NCBI GenBank assembly: GCA_028286165.1
Contig: JAPYMU010000175.1
Span: forward strand, 1 to 9,135
Source: Spongiicolonus versatilis
GTDB taxonomy: Bacteria; Pseudomonadota; Gammaproteobacteria; Arenicellales; Spongiicolonaceae
Length of the DNA: 9,135 bases
Direction of reading: 5' to 3'
The position numbers and the translations under genes were made by a program. Shown one piece after another: positions 1 to 8,884 of the stretch. The notes beneath the pieces are model-generated. The model saw nothing but the letters and a program-made list of their open reading frames with translations. It was not told the origin of the DNA and did not search any database. Numbering within the stretch: the first letter of the stretch is position 1; every line of letters begins with the position of its first letter.

Positions 1-6
1 ATGCGG

Positions 7-36
7 GGGCTATTGTATCATGTTTGCGGTTTTGTG
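7..36. repeat. Left copy of direct repeat flanking the tcmP/DUF5131 block
   Basis: This stretch matches 2016-2041 in the same orientation at 24 of 26 aligned positions, with two 2-base gaps. The shared core TGTTTGCGGTT (21-31 and 2028-2038) is exact. The right copy lies in uvrB codons for the residues HNRKH. Read on the minus strand, the left copy gives NRKHDTIAPA, which resembles the conserved UvrB stretch written HGITP in E. coli. I infer that this is the far edge of an insertion in uvrB. A caution is that a related sequence recurs at 84-114 inside the hairpin array, so the left copy could simply belong to that repeat family. Confidence 0.55.
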
Positions 37-142
37 AGACGCTACCAAGTTTGTGTCTCATGGGTGAGACGCTACGGGTTTTGTGTCTCATGTTTGTGGT
101 TTTGTGAGACGCTAATTTGTTAGCGTCTCACGGATGAGACGC
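14..142. repeat. Array of GAGAC/GTCTC inverted repeats
   Basis: The segment is built from short units beginning TGAGACGCTA and ending TGTCTCA. Two units of 30 bp, 34-63 and 64-93, are directly adjacent and agree at 25 of 30 positions. A third unit, 105-130, is a perfect hairpin: an 11-bp stem of TGAGACGCTAA and its complement around a TTTG loop. A partial fourth copy starts at 135. A longer direct repeat (14-44 and 84-114, 31 bp, two mismatches) overlays the units. The array lies downstream of the DUF5131 gene. It could be a terminator-like or RNA structure, a mobile-element end, or a dispersed intergenic repeat. I see no run of T and no unique spacers. Confidence 0.8.
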
Positions 143-207
143 AAAGTGCGCGACCAGCCATTCTGCGGCGAAATTTGCTTGCCGGAGCGCAACGATGCCG
201 CACGCCA

Positions 208-267
208 TTAAAGCGCGGCAAGGAATTCCAGCAAGTCATCGGAGTCGGGGGTGTTTTCAGGCGTCAT
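208..267 (-). CDS. Possible 19-residue mini-ORF overlapping the DUF5131 stop
   Basis: The DUF5131 gene ends in ATGA, so an ATG at 267-265 overlaps its TGA stop. It opens a short frame that reads acidic and then leucine-rich (DSDDLLEFLAAL) before a TAA at 210-208. The overlap is the classic arrangement for translational coupling, and the tail could form an amphipathic helix. Equally, it may be a chance frame or the leftover end of another gene. I recognise no family. Confidence 0.2.
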   Translation of the reverse strand: MTPENTPDSDDLLEFLAAL

Positions 268-1016
268 TTCCAGACGTCATGATGCTTTCCCATGGCGGGA
301 TTGCTCTCGCTGGCGGGAAATTGATTCCAAACTCTGCCGTCTAGAGTTCGCCCGGTGCGCTTCTTGAAAACACCGCCCCATTGCTTAAAAAAGAACGGAA
401 CTTTCTTTTCAACGCACATATCCCGGATTTCCCTTACCCATTCAATGCACATAGGCCTTGCTCTCGGGCCGGATTCTCCGCCCACGATAACCCAGTCTAT
501 GCCGTCTATGTCGAGATTCGGCAATGGGCCCAAAAGCGGTTCCAAAGACAGGAATTTAACGTGCGCATCGGTGTTTTTGAGGTCGTCAATTCGATGCTGC
601 CATCTCTCCGACTCAATGCTGACGCCCATCCAGATATTTGGAGTCCACGGCAAATTGCCGCTCATTTTCGCAACGCGATTCGGGCGCTTAGTCAGCACCT
701 GAAAAATATGTTGCGGCGATTGATTCATAGTTTGAAATACGGAAAGAATGAATTCCGTAGATACATGACTATGAAATAAATCACTCATGGAATTAACGAA
801 AATCATTCTCGGCTTTTTCCACCGAGCGGGCTCCCGCAGGGTGTCGGGATGCACAGTCACACGAAATCCGTTTTCATATTTCTTTACACCCGCAGTCAGG
901 AGACGCTTGGCCATTCGCTCCGCATAGCAGTTTTTACAGCCGTGGCTGATTTTTGTGCAACCGGTGACTGGATTCCAAGTTGCCCCGGTCCATTCTATTT
1001 TTGAGAGTTGCGCCAT
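264..1016 (-). CDS. DUF5131 / phage Gp37-Gp68 family protein, three-Cys motif
   Basis: The 250-residue product is a full-length member of the DUF5131 (phage Gp37/Gp68) family. The N-terminus carries WNPVTGCTKISHGCKNCYA, giving cysteines 20, 27 and 30 in a CX6CX2C pattern. This suggests a radical-SAM-like iron-sulfur site, although the spacing differs from canonical CX3CX2C. Other family blocks follow in order: FVNSMSDLFH (73-82), VLTKRPNR (107-114), GVSIE (131-135), SLEPLLGP (157-164), VIVGGESGPRARPM (176-189) and FFFKQWGG (208-215). The start lies two bases after the tcmP stop, so the two genes are almost certainly co-translated. The biochemical role is not established; nucleic-acid or nucleoside modification is a reasonable inference. 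GC is visibly lower than in uvrB and hppA, which fits acquisition by transfer. The protein looks intact. Confidence 0.88.
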   Translation of the reverse strand: MAQLSKIEWTGATWNPVTGCTKISHGCKNCYAERMAKRLLTAGVKKYENGFRVTVHPDTLREPARWKKPRMIFVNSMSDLFHSHVSTEFILSVFQTMNQSPQHIFQVLTKRPNRVAKMSGNLPWTPNIWMGVSIESERWQHRIDDLKNTDAHVKFLSLEPLLGPLPNLDIDGIDWVIVGGESGPRARPMCIEWVREIRDMCVEKKVPFFFKQWGGVFKKRTGRTLDGRVWNQFPASESNPAMGKHHDVWK

Positions 1017-1018
1017 AA

Positions 1019-1885
1019 TTACGCGCCCTTTTTTCCTATTATATGCGATGCAATTTTGTGGGAAAGGCCAATTGCCTTGTTTGTATCACTGCCAGCGCAG
1101 AAAATGAACTCGAACAACGGCGATTTCTTGGTATTGGTGAACAGTCGCGTCTGCTCGAGCAGTCGATTTCCGAAAGCGCCGCGCAATTTTTGTTTATACG
1201 CGATTCTGATCAATTCCGCGCCGGGATACCTACCATACGTAGGCTCTGATGTAATGAAATTCATTTGGGGGTCCAAGTGATAGAGAGTTTTCCAACTCTC
1301 ATCTCCAAATACATTGGTCAGTTTTTCCGCCCACGTCTGATCGACGTCTTCGGGCTTCTTATCGTCAGGCAACATTCTGATAAGTGCGGAAATAGGAACC
1401 AAAATCCAAGTATCCAAGGCCCGAGTGCTTGCCACTGCTTCAACGGTCTTCCATTCCACCTGCGTGGAAAAAGGATCCAGAAACAAAACCCCACGCCAAT
1501 TGGAATGAATTTCATTCCAATTGCGGCAGAATTCCTGCAAATAAATATTTGCATCGGTATTTTCGACCTTGATAGCGCGAGACTGATACCTGTCTCTCAA
1601 TTTCTCGAGATCCTGGCATCGCTTTTTGCTCCGCTCGATAAATATCAATTTATCGAATGGCTTGTTGCCAGTCTTGGCTGCTATCAGAGCAGAGCCCGCA
1701 ATAAATTTTTGGGTGTCGGAATTTCTATCTTCCAACTCGACCATACCAGTGCCCGCGAAAGCATCGATATACATTAATTTGAACCTGTCTTTCAAAGCCA
1801 ACGTGTAGGCGTTGAGGTATCCGCGCAACATGCCTAATTTGTTTTCAGTCCAATAGCCGCCATATTTTTTCATGTTTTTTGCCAT
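1019..1885 (-). CDS. tcmP: Three-Cys-motif partner protein TcmP, methyltransferase-like
   Basis: The 288-residue product matches the TcmP family, which is named for its genomic pairing with three-Cys DUF5131 proteins such as the next gene here. It begins YGGYWTENKLGMLRGYL. It then shows a Rossmann methyltransferase layout: a glycine-rich SAM-type loop YIDAFAGTG (39-47), an acidic residue after the second strand (IFIERS, Glu84), and a catalytic-position LDPF (136-139) like the DPPY/F of DNA or RNA methyltransferases. The C-terminal part, LFEFIFCAGS, is typical of the family. The start is supported by GGAGGAG five bases upstream. It lies downstream of truncated uvrB on the same strand, so read-through from uvrB is possible. 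The substrate is unknown. SAM-dependent modification of nucleic acid is inference. Confidence 0.87.
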   Translation of the reverse strand: MAKNMKKYGGYWTENKLGMLRGYLNAYTLALKDRFKLMYIDAFAGTGMVELEDRNSDTQKFIAGSALIAAKTGNKPFDKLIFIERSKKRCQDLEKLRDRYQSRAIKVENTDANIYLQEFCRNWNEIHSNWRGVLFLDPFSTQVEWKTVEAVASTRALDTWILVPISALIRMLPDDKKPEDVDQTWAEKLTNVFGDESWKTLYHLDPQMNFITSEPTYGRYPGAELIRIAYKQKLRGAFGNRLLEQTRLFTNTKKSPLFEFIFCAGSDTNKAIGLSHKIASHIIGKKGA

Positions 1886-1890
1886 CGTTT

Positions 1891-1897
1891 CTCCTCC
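1891..1897 (-). promoter_or_regulatory. Ribosome binding site of tcmP
   Basis: On the minus strand, GGAGGAG ends five bases before the tcmP ATG at 1885-1883. This strong Shine-Dalgarno sequence fixes the start. I see no convincing sigma-70 promoter between uvrB and tcmP, only the AT-rich GGTTAAAAAATTATTAAC just upstream. Confidence 0.8.
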
Positions 1898-1978
1898 GAG
1901 TTAATAATTTTTTAACCGCCACCTACCGATTCTCATCGGCCTCAAACGACGGCGATTTCGCGCCATCATACTCCTCGA

Positions 1979-3775
<1,797 letters not shown>

Positions 3776-3782
3776 CCCGGCG

Positions 3783-3788
3783 ATTTTA
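3783..3788 (-). promoter_or_regulatory. Possible uvrB -10 element, implying a leaderless mRNA
   Basis: On the minus strand, TAAAAT preceded by TG lies just upstream of the uvrB ATG (3775-3773). Transcription would start about one base before the ATG. That would agree with the missing Shine-Dalgarno sequence. No recognisable -35 box and no CTG-N10-CAG LexA-type site is visible. The assignment is tentative. Confidence 0.3.
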
Positions 3789-3789
3789 C

Positions 3790-3836
3790 ACGGCGGCGGT
3801 GAGGGTGAGGGTGGGGCCGCCCCTTGCCGCCGCCGT
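3790..3836. other. GC-rich hairpin between divergent uvrB and hppA
   Basis: ACGGCGGCGG (3790-3799) is the exact complement of CCGCCGCCGT (3827-3836), giving a 10-bp stem. Inside lies a smaller GGGG/CCCC pairing and the repeated GAGGGT. It fills the 111-bp divergent spacer, and its right arm overlaps the proposed hppA -35 box. It could act as a cruciform, a protein-binding palindrome or an insulator. There is no T run for termination toward hppA. Confidence 0.6.
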
Positions 3837-3852
3837 CAAAAGCGCATACACT
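3824..3852 (+). promoter_or_regulatory. Putative sigma-70 promoter of hppA
   Basis: TTGCCG (3824-3829) and TACACT (3847-3852) are separated by 17 bp, each matching the consensus at four of six positions. The predicted transcription start near 3859 leaves a short leader of about 28 bases to the ATG at 3887. Confidence 0.45.
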
Positions 3853-3876
3853 CGCCCCCCTTTCCCACTTTTCGCC

Positions 3877-3884
3877 GGAGGAGG
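3877..3884 (+). promoter_or_regulatory. Ribosome binding site deciding the hppA start
   Basis: GGAGGAGG lies just before the ATG at 3887-3889, with five bases from the first GGAGG. The open frame extends upstream to 3824, but those codons read as hydrophilic non-family sequence and contain the promoter. The start at 3887, giving MVFIDILPAVFGG, is therefore preferred. Confidence 0.8.
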
Positions 3885-3886
3885 CA

Positions 3887-5938
<2,052 letters not shown>

Positions 5939-6456
5939 GGACCAAGACATTGGCGATACTCCTCCTGCCAAAGGCGTTAAGGAGGAGGATTTCTATCAAT
6001 CCTTTGCCGAATGGCTTGTGGAAGACGTTGAAGACCTCACTCGCGCCATTCCCTTGGGCGGAAATAAATTCGGTGACAGATGGGGAACACCCGACGTCAT
6101 CGGGAAAAAAGAATCGCTGAAAAGCGACATCATCAAAGGGACCGAGATTGTGTCGGCCGAAATCAAATCGGACACCAACCAATTGATTACGGCTTTCGGT
6201 CAAGCCTGCGCGTACAAATTATTCAGCCACAAATGTTATTTGGTTGTGCCTGAAAAATCACCACCGGCACACATTGAGCGGTTGGACTCGCTGTGCCAAT
6301 TGTTCGGCATTGGACTGGTGCTGTTCGGCGCAGAAAACACGGACGCCCCCGACTATCAAATCCGCGCCCGTCCGCAAAAACACGAGCCGGATTTGTTTTA
6401 CACGAACAAATACATGAAAATAATTGAAAGCGATTTGTGGGGGAAATAAACGCACC

Positions 6457-6483
6457 GAGAAAATGCTTGACACGCATTTTCTC
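6457..6483 (+). terminator. Hairpin just after the nuclease-like gene
   Basis: GAGAAAATGC (6457-6466) pairs perfectly with GCATTTTCTC (6474-6483) around a 7-base loop, eight bases after the stop. Outer bases CGC and GCG extend the pairing with mismatches. It lacks a clean T tail, so it may be a processing or stabilising hairpin, or a weak terminator acting with the next one. Confidence 0.5.
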
Positions 6484-6498
6484 TGCGCGTTCTACCTG

Positions 6499-6561
6499 TC
6501 ACCCCGCCGCGGGTTTCGCACCCCGGCCCGGCGCCGCCCTCTCCACAAGGGCGGCGCTTTT
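6499..6561 (+). repeat. Two-hairpin element, copy A, ending in an intrinsic terminator
   Basis: A first imperfect hairpin around GGGTTTCGCACCC is followed by a perfect 10-bp stem, GCGCCGCCCT (6531-6540) with AGGGCGGCGC (6548-6557), and TTTT (6558-6561). The second half is a good rho-independent terminator for plus-strand transcripts. The whole layout recurs at 7196-7252, with CCGGCGCCGCC identical in both (6528-6538 and 7221-7231), so I treat it as a dispersed repeat. Confidence 0.7.
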
Positions 6562-6567
6562 GGGGCG

Positions 6568-6957
6568 TTATCCGGCACCTCCGTACGTGGCGGACATCGT
6601 CTCGGTTTCCTTAATCAGGATATCCACCGGAATACCCAACTGCGCATGCAGGCGCCGTATCATCTTTAAGGTCAACGGACGCTTGCGATTAAGAATTTCA
6701 TAAACGCGATTGCGTCGGCCAATCATAGGCTCCAAATCTTTGGCGGTAATCCCCTTGCGCTCCATCTCGAACTTAATCGCCTCCACCGGATCCGGAGGAG
6801 GAATGGGATGATGCTTGTCTTCGTATGCCTCAATAAGAGTCACCAGCACATCCAGCCGCTCACCGGCAGGAGTTCCCCGTTTCGCTGTCATCAGCGTCTC
6901 AACGGTTTTCAGCGCCGCACGGTAATCAGATTTTGTGCGAATGGGTTTGACATTCAT
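6568..6957 (-). CDS. higA: HigA-type antitoxin, XRE-family DNA-binding protein
   Basis: The 129-residue product matches HigA-type antitoxins. An N-terminal toxin-binding region (about 1-50, containing VLVTLIEAYEDKHHPIPPPDP) leads to a helix-turn-helix (about 57-115: EMERKGITAKDLEPMIGRRNRVYEILN in family-typical order). It should neutralise HigB and repress its own operon. The gene follows the toxin remnant by 15 bases, the toxin-first order usual for higBA. Translation probably uses the G-rich tract CCGGGGGGGG five bases before the ATG. The run of eight identical bases could vary in length. The coding sequence is intact. Confidence 0.9.
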   Translation of the reverse strand: MNVKPIRTKSDYRAALKTVETLMTAKRGTPAGERLDVLVTLIEAYEDKHHPIPPPDPVEAIKFEMERKGITAKDLEPMIGRRNRVYEILNRKRPLTLKMIRRLHAQLGIPVDILIKETETMSATYGGAG

Positions 6958-6972
6958 GGTTTCCCCCCCCGG

Positions 6973-7191
6973 TTAAATGTTTTGCGCGTCGATGCGGTCG
7001 TATTGCGCGTGGGTGCCGACAAAGCGAATATACACCGTCCTGTTAATCCACACCACCAGTCGGTATTTGTTGCCGGCGATATTGAATATTGCCCGCCCAT
7101 CTCTAAGGGTCCTGACATTTCTGAAGTCCGCCCTCAAGTCATGCGGCGATGCCCAATTTGCATGCCGGACATGCGCATGCCAAGCCAGCAA
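6973..7191 (-). pseudogene. higB: HigB-type RelE-family toxin, 5'-truncated
   Basis: The 72 codons match the C-terminal two thirds of HigB toxins, which are ribosome-associated mRNA interferases. The diagnostic stretch NIAGNKYRLVVWIN is followed by VYIRFVGTHAQYDRIDA. Family members are about 95-105 residues, so roughly the first 20-25 are missing. The only start is a TTG at 7191 without a ribosome binding site, and a TAG closes the frame at 7233-7231. Between WIN and VYIRF a few residues also seem absent. The loss point coincides with the two-hairpin element at 7196-7252. The toxin is likely inactive, leaving higA as a solitary antitoxin or regulator. Confidence 0.75.
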
Positions 7192-7195
7192 TGGG

Positions 7196-7252
7196 TCCCG
7201 AGGGGGTTCGTCCCCCTGGTCCGGCGCCGCCTACTAATGGCGACGCTTTTTT
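7196..7252 (+). repeat. Two-hairpin element, copy B, at the broken higB 5' end
   Basis: AGGGGG (7201-7206) pairs with CCCCCT (7212-7217) around TTCGT. Then GCGCCGCC (7224-7231) pairs with GGCGACGC (7239-7246) with one mismatch, followed by six T (7247-7252). The layout and orientation match copy A at 6499-6561. On the plus strand no gene precedes it, so termination of a plus-strand gene is not an obvious role. Confidence 0.65.
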
Positions 7253-7255
7253 ATA

Positions 7256-7429
7256 TCACAGTACGAAACCCCGCTTCAATTTCTTCCGCACCGCGACATT
7301 CTTAAGCCGCGCATAATCCGGCATGCCGTTTTTGTACGGTGGGTAATCCTCGCCCTGAATTAGCGGCTCCAGATACGCGCGGCATTTTCCGGTGATGTGG
7401 TAGTCGTCTTTGGTGATGAAGTTTCGCAT
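7256..7429 (-). pseudogene. pfp: C-terminal fragment of PPi-dependent 6-phosphofructokinase
   Basis: Reading the minus strand from 7429, 57 codons end at TGA (7258-7256). They include FITKDDYHITGKCRAYLEP and LIQGEDYPPYKNGMPDY, then ARLKNVAVRKKL. These match the C-terminus of the PPi-dependent phosphofructokinases of methanotrophs and related bacteria. Such enzymes reversibly phosphorylate fructose-6-phosphate using PPi, and in those organisms the gene often adjoins hppA. Upstream of the codon at 7429 the similarity ends abruptly, and a stop closes the frame about 26-30 codons earlier, so the catalytic body is absent. The fragment has no internal stops, which suggests fairly recent truncation. 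Here it faces hppA rather than following it. Confidence 0.8.
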
Positions 7430-7563
7430 TTGACCCTGGATGACGAGGGCAAACTCAGGTTTGAGTTTGGGGAGAGGAAAGGGGGATGGGCAAAGAAAAG
7501 AGGAAGAAATTCTGAAGCCGATTTCGTGCGGCTTTCTTCAATGCGCAAAATGTCCGGAAAGAT

Positions 7564-7947
7564 TTATCCGGAGATTGGATTCGTATTTCCATCTGTGTTT
7601 ATCGCGAAGAAACTTTGAGTGAATTCTTTGATTTTATAAATGAAAACAAATCCGGCCATCACAGCGAGCAATGGGGGAAAACACGAGTACCTAGTAGTTG
7701 ACGAAGTTAAGACAGCCTTGGAGGAAACGATGATATTTCTCGGCAAGTCGATGAACAGTCTCATCGATAGGGTTTTGGCGTCAACAAATTGACCAAGCAG
7801 AAGGAGTCGGGCGTTCTGGAATTTTGACTACTGGAACAGCGAGAGAATGATCGGAGCCATTACCAGAATTATGATGTTGTCGGACGTGAAGTAGGTAAGC
7901 ACGGAAGAGCACAAACAGATACAGAATCAGGTGCGATATTTTCCCAT
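7564..7947 (-). pseudogene. Possible decayed membrane-protein gene with two in-frame stops
   Basis: From an ATG at 7947 preceded by GAGG, one frame reads MGKYRT, a TGA (7929-7927), a hydrophobic stretch TSDNIIILVMAPIILSLFQ, a TAG (7830-7828), then FQNARLLLLGQFVDAKTLS, LFIDLPRNIIV, another hydrophobic segment (AVMAGFVFIYKI) and a stop at 7566-7564. The sense continues smoothly across both stops, which suggests a broken gene. The caution is that a T-rich strand gives hydrophobic residues by chance. No family is recognised. Confidence 0.3.
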
Positions 7948-8157
7948 CGCAAACCTCTAAAATACGGAAAGCCGCATATCTAGAATCCCGGCTGTTTGAA
8001 CCTTTGTGCGATGAGGAGCGAATACGAGAATCAAGACAACAATGTCCCATTTATTTATTTGAAATAGCGTGAATGAGCACATGTGGTCGAAAGATGAACA
8101 TCTGTCCACAGTTGAAAACTGGCAACACCGCTACGTGCGATGGAATGGAGTCGAGAA

Positions 8158-8367
8158 TCAGAAAAAAAGCCCGGATGCTTGTTTTCGTTGTTCAATATTG
8201 AACAATTTGCTTTCAATCAAATCTCCAACAATAATCAAAAGCGTGGTCAGAATTGACAGGGCAAACAGAGATACGAGGACACCGAAGCCGAAATAGGCGC
8301 AAAACCCTCCCACTAGGAAAAATGTCGTGCCAATAGGCAGGTTGAGGAGGATGTTTTTGTGCTGCGG
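8158..8367 (-). pseudogene. Fragment of a membrane protein without a start codon
   Basis: Sixty-nine codons lie between TAA (8370-8368) and TGA (8160-8158). They read as two adjoining hydrophobic segments (TTFFLVGGFCAYFGFGVLV, then SLFALSILTTLLIIVGDLI) followed by a polar tail, KLFNIEQRKQ. This resembles a real membrane anchor, but there is no ATG and no ribosome binding site. It shares a codon phase with the remnant at 7564-7947 and may come from the same lost gene. No family is recognised. Confidence 0.35.
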
Positions 8368-8425
8368 TTATGCATCATGTTGAATAATAAAAGGTTTTTT
8401 TGCTGTTGTTTTGGGATGTTTTTAT

Positions 8426-8455
8426 TTGCGGGGTCGTCTTTTTTTAATGTATAAT
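8426..8455 (+). promoter_or_regulatory. Sigma-70 promoter of the small orphan gene
   Basis: A perfect TATAAT (8450-8455) follows TTGCGG (8426-8431) at 18-bp spacing, in an AT-rich stretch with T runs. Transcription would start near 8462, leaving a leader of about 80 bases before the ATG at 8541. Confidence 0.6.
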
Positions 8456-8540
8456 AGGAATCCATTGGTCATGCAATTCCCGGCAATTTCAAGTGGGGTT
8501 GTGGGCTGTTTCTTTAACCAAAACACCGAGGGGTGATACT

Positions 8541-8843
8541 ATGCCAAACGGGTTACAAGATTACGACGATGCTATCCGCATCGTGGATAGGTATCTACGC
8601 GAAAACCCAAATAACCACCACGCGTTGCGTGGTGTGCGGCATCGCCTTGAAGAGGCACAAAATGCATATCTTAGGGGAAGATATCAAGATGCTGAGCGGA
8701 TACTCAGTGAAATTTTGGAACCTTTTCCCATCGTCGAAGGCGTACCGTACGAGAGAGTACGTATATTGCGCGATGATGCTAGGGAGAGAGGTGGGAGGGA
8801 TAGAGGAAACCCACCCCGGGAGCGAAATGGACACGAACGCTAA
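8541..8843 (+). CDS. Small helical protein of unknown function, possibly TPR-like
   Basis: The 100-residue product starts at the ATG after GAGGGGTGAT, a good match to the anti-Shine-Dalgarno complement. An upstream extension of the frame to 8493 is possible but lacks a ribosome binding site. Residues 7-60 read as paired amphipathic helices: YDDAIRIVDRYLRENPNN, then ALRGVRHRLEEAQNAYLRG and RYQDAERILSEILE. The G-R-Y-x-x-A pattern resembles one or two tetratricopeptide-like repeats, so a protein-binding role is possible. The C-terminus (80-100) is highly charged (RERGGRDRGNPPRERNGHER). It is a stand-alone unit with its own promoter and terminator. I do not recognise a family. Confidence 0.65.
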   Translation: MPNGLQDYDDAIRIVDRYLRENPNNHHALRGVRHRLEEAQNAYLRGRYQDAERILSEILEPFPIVEGVPYERVRILRDDARERGGRDRGNPPRERNGHER

Positions 8844-8855
8844 AAATATAGCTCG

Positions 8856-8884
8856 AGCCCACTCTCACGAGTGGGCTTTTTTTT
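8856..8884 (+). terminator. Strong intrinsic terminator of the orphan gene
   Basis: AGCCCACTC (8856-8864) pairs perfectly with GAGTGGGCT (8869-8877) around loop TCAC, followed by eight T (8877-8884). The loop holds the complement of the convergent transporter gene's TGA stop. On the minus strand the same hairpin is followed by ATATTTTT, so weak bidirectional action is possible. Confidence 0.88.

Larger units (their letters stand above)
7430..8460. other. Gene-poor, degenerate AT-richer region
   Basis: About 1 kb lies between the phosphofructokinase stub and the promoter of the orphan gene without an intact gene. It holds a 7-bp palindrome (7451-7457 with 7462-7468) and the hydrophobic minus-strand remnants listed separately. 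Short open frames on both strands look random. I see no tRNA, rRNA or insertion sequence. Confidence 0.6.

Noticed and set aside
14..142. CRISPR array
   Set aside because: Units are adjacent and mutually similar throughout, with no unique spacers of constant length, and no cas gene is nearby.
1265..1777. 170-codon plus-strand frame opposite tcmP
   Set aside because: No domain is recognisable and it has no convincing ribosome binding site; tcmP explains the region.
3824..3886. Longer hppA start at 3824
   Set aside because: The added residues are not family-like, overlap the promoter and hairpin, and the strong ribosome binding site serves the start at 3887.
5981..5990. GGAGGAGGAT as a start signal for the nuclease-like gene
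   Set aside because: The next ATG (6011) is out of frame and starting there would lose the conserved N-terminal part; the bases simply encode Glu-Glu-Asp.
7360..7548. 62-codon minus-strand ORF across the phosphofructokinase stub
   Set aside because: It is a Ser/Pro-rich out-of-frame reading; the adjacent frame gives the clear phosphofructokinase C-terminus.
7927..7929. Selenocysteine codon in the 7564-7947 frame
   Set aside because: A second stop (TAG) occurs further on and no selenocysteine insertion hairpin is evident; gene decay is simpler.
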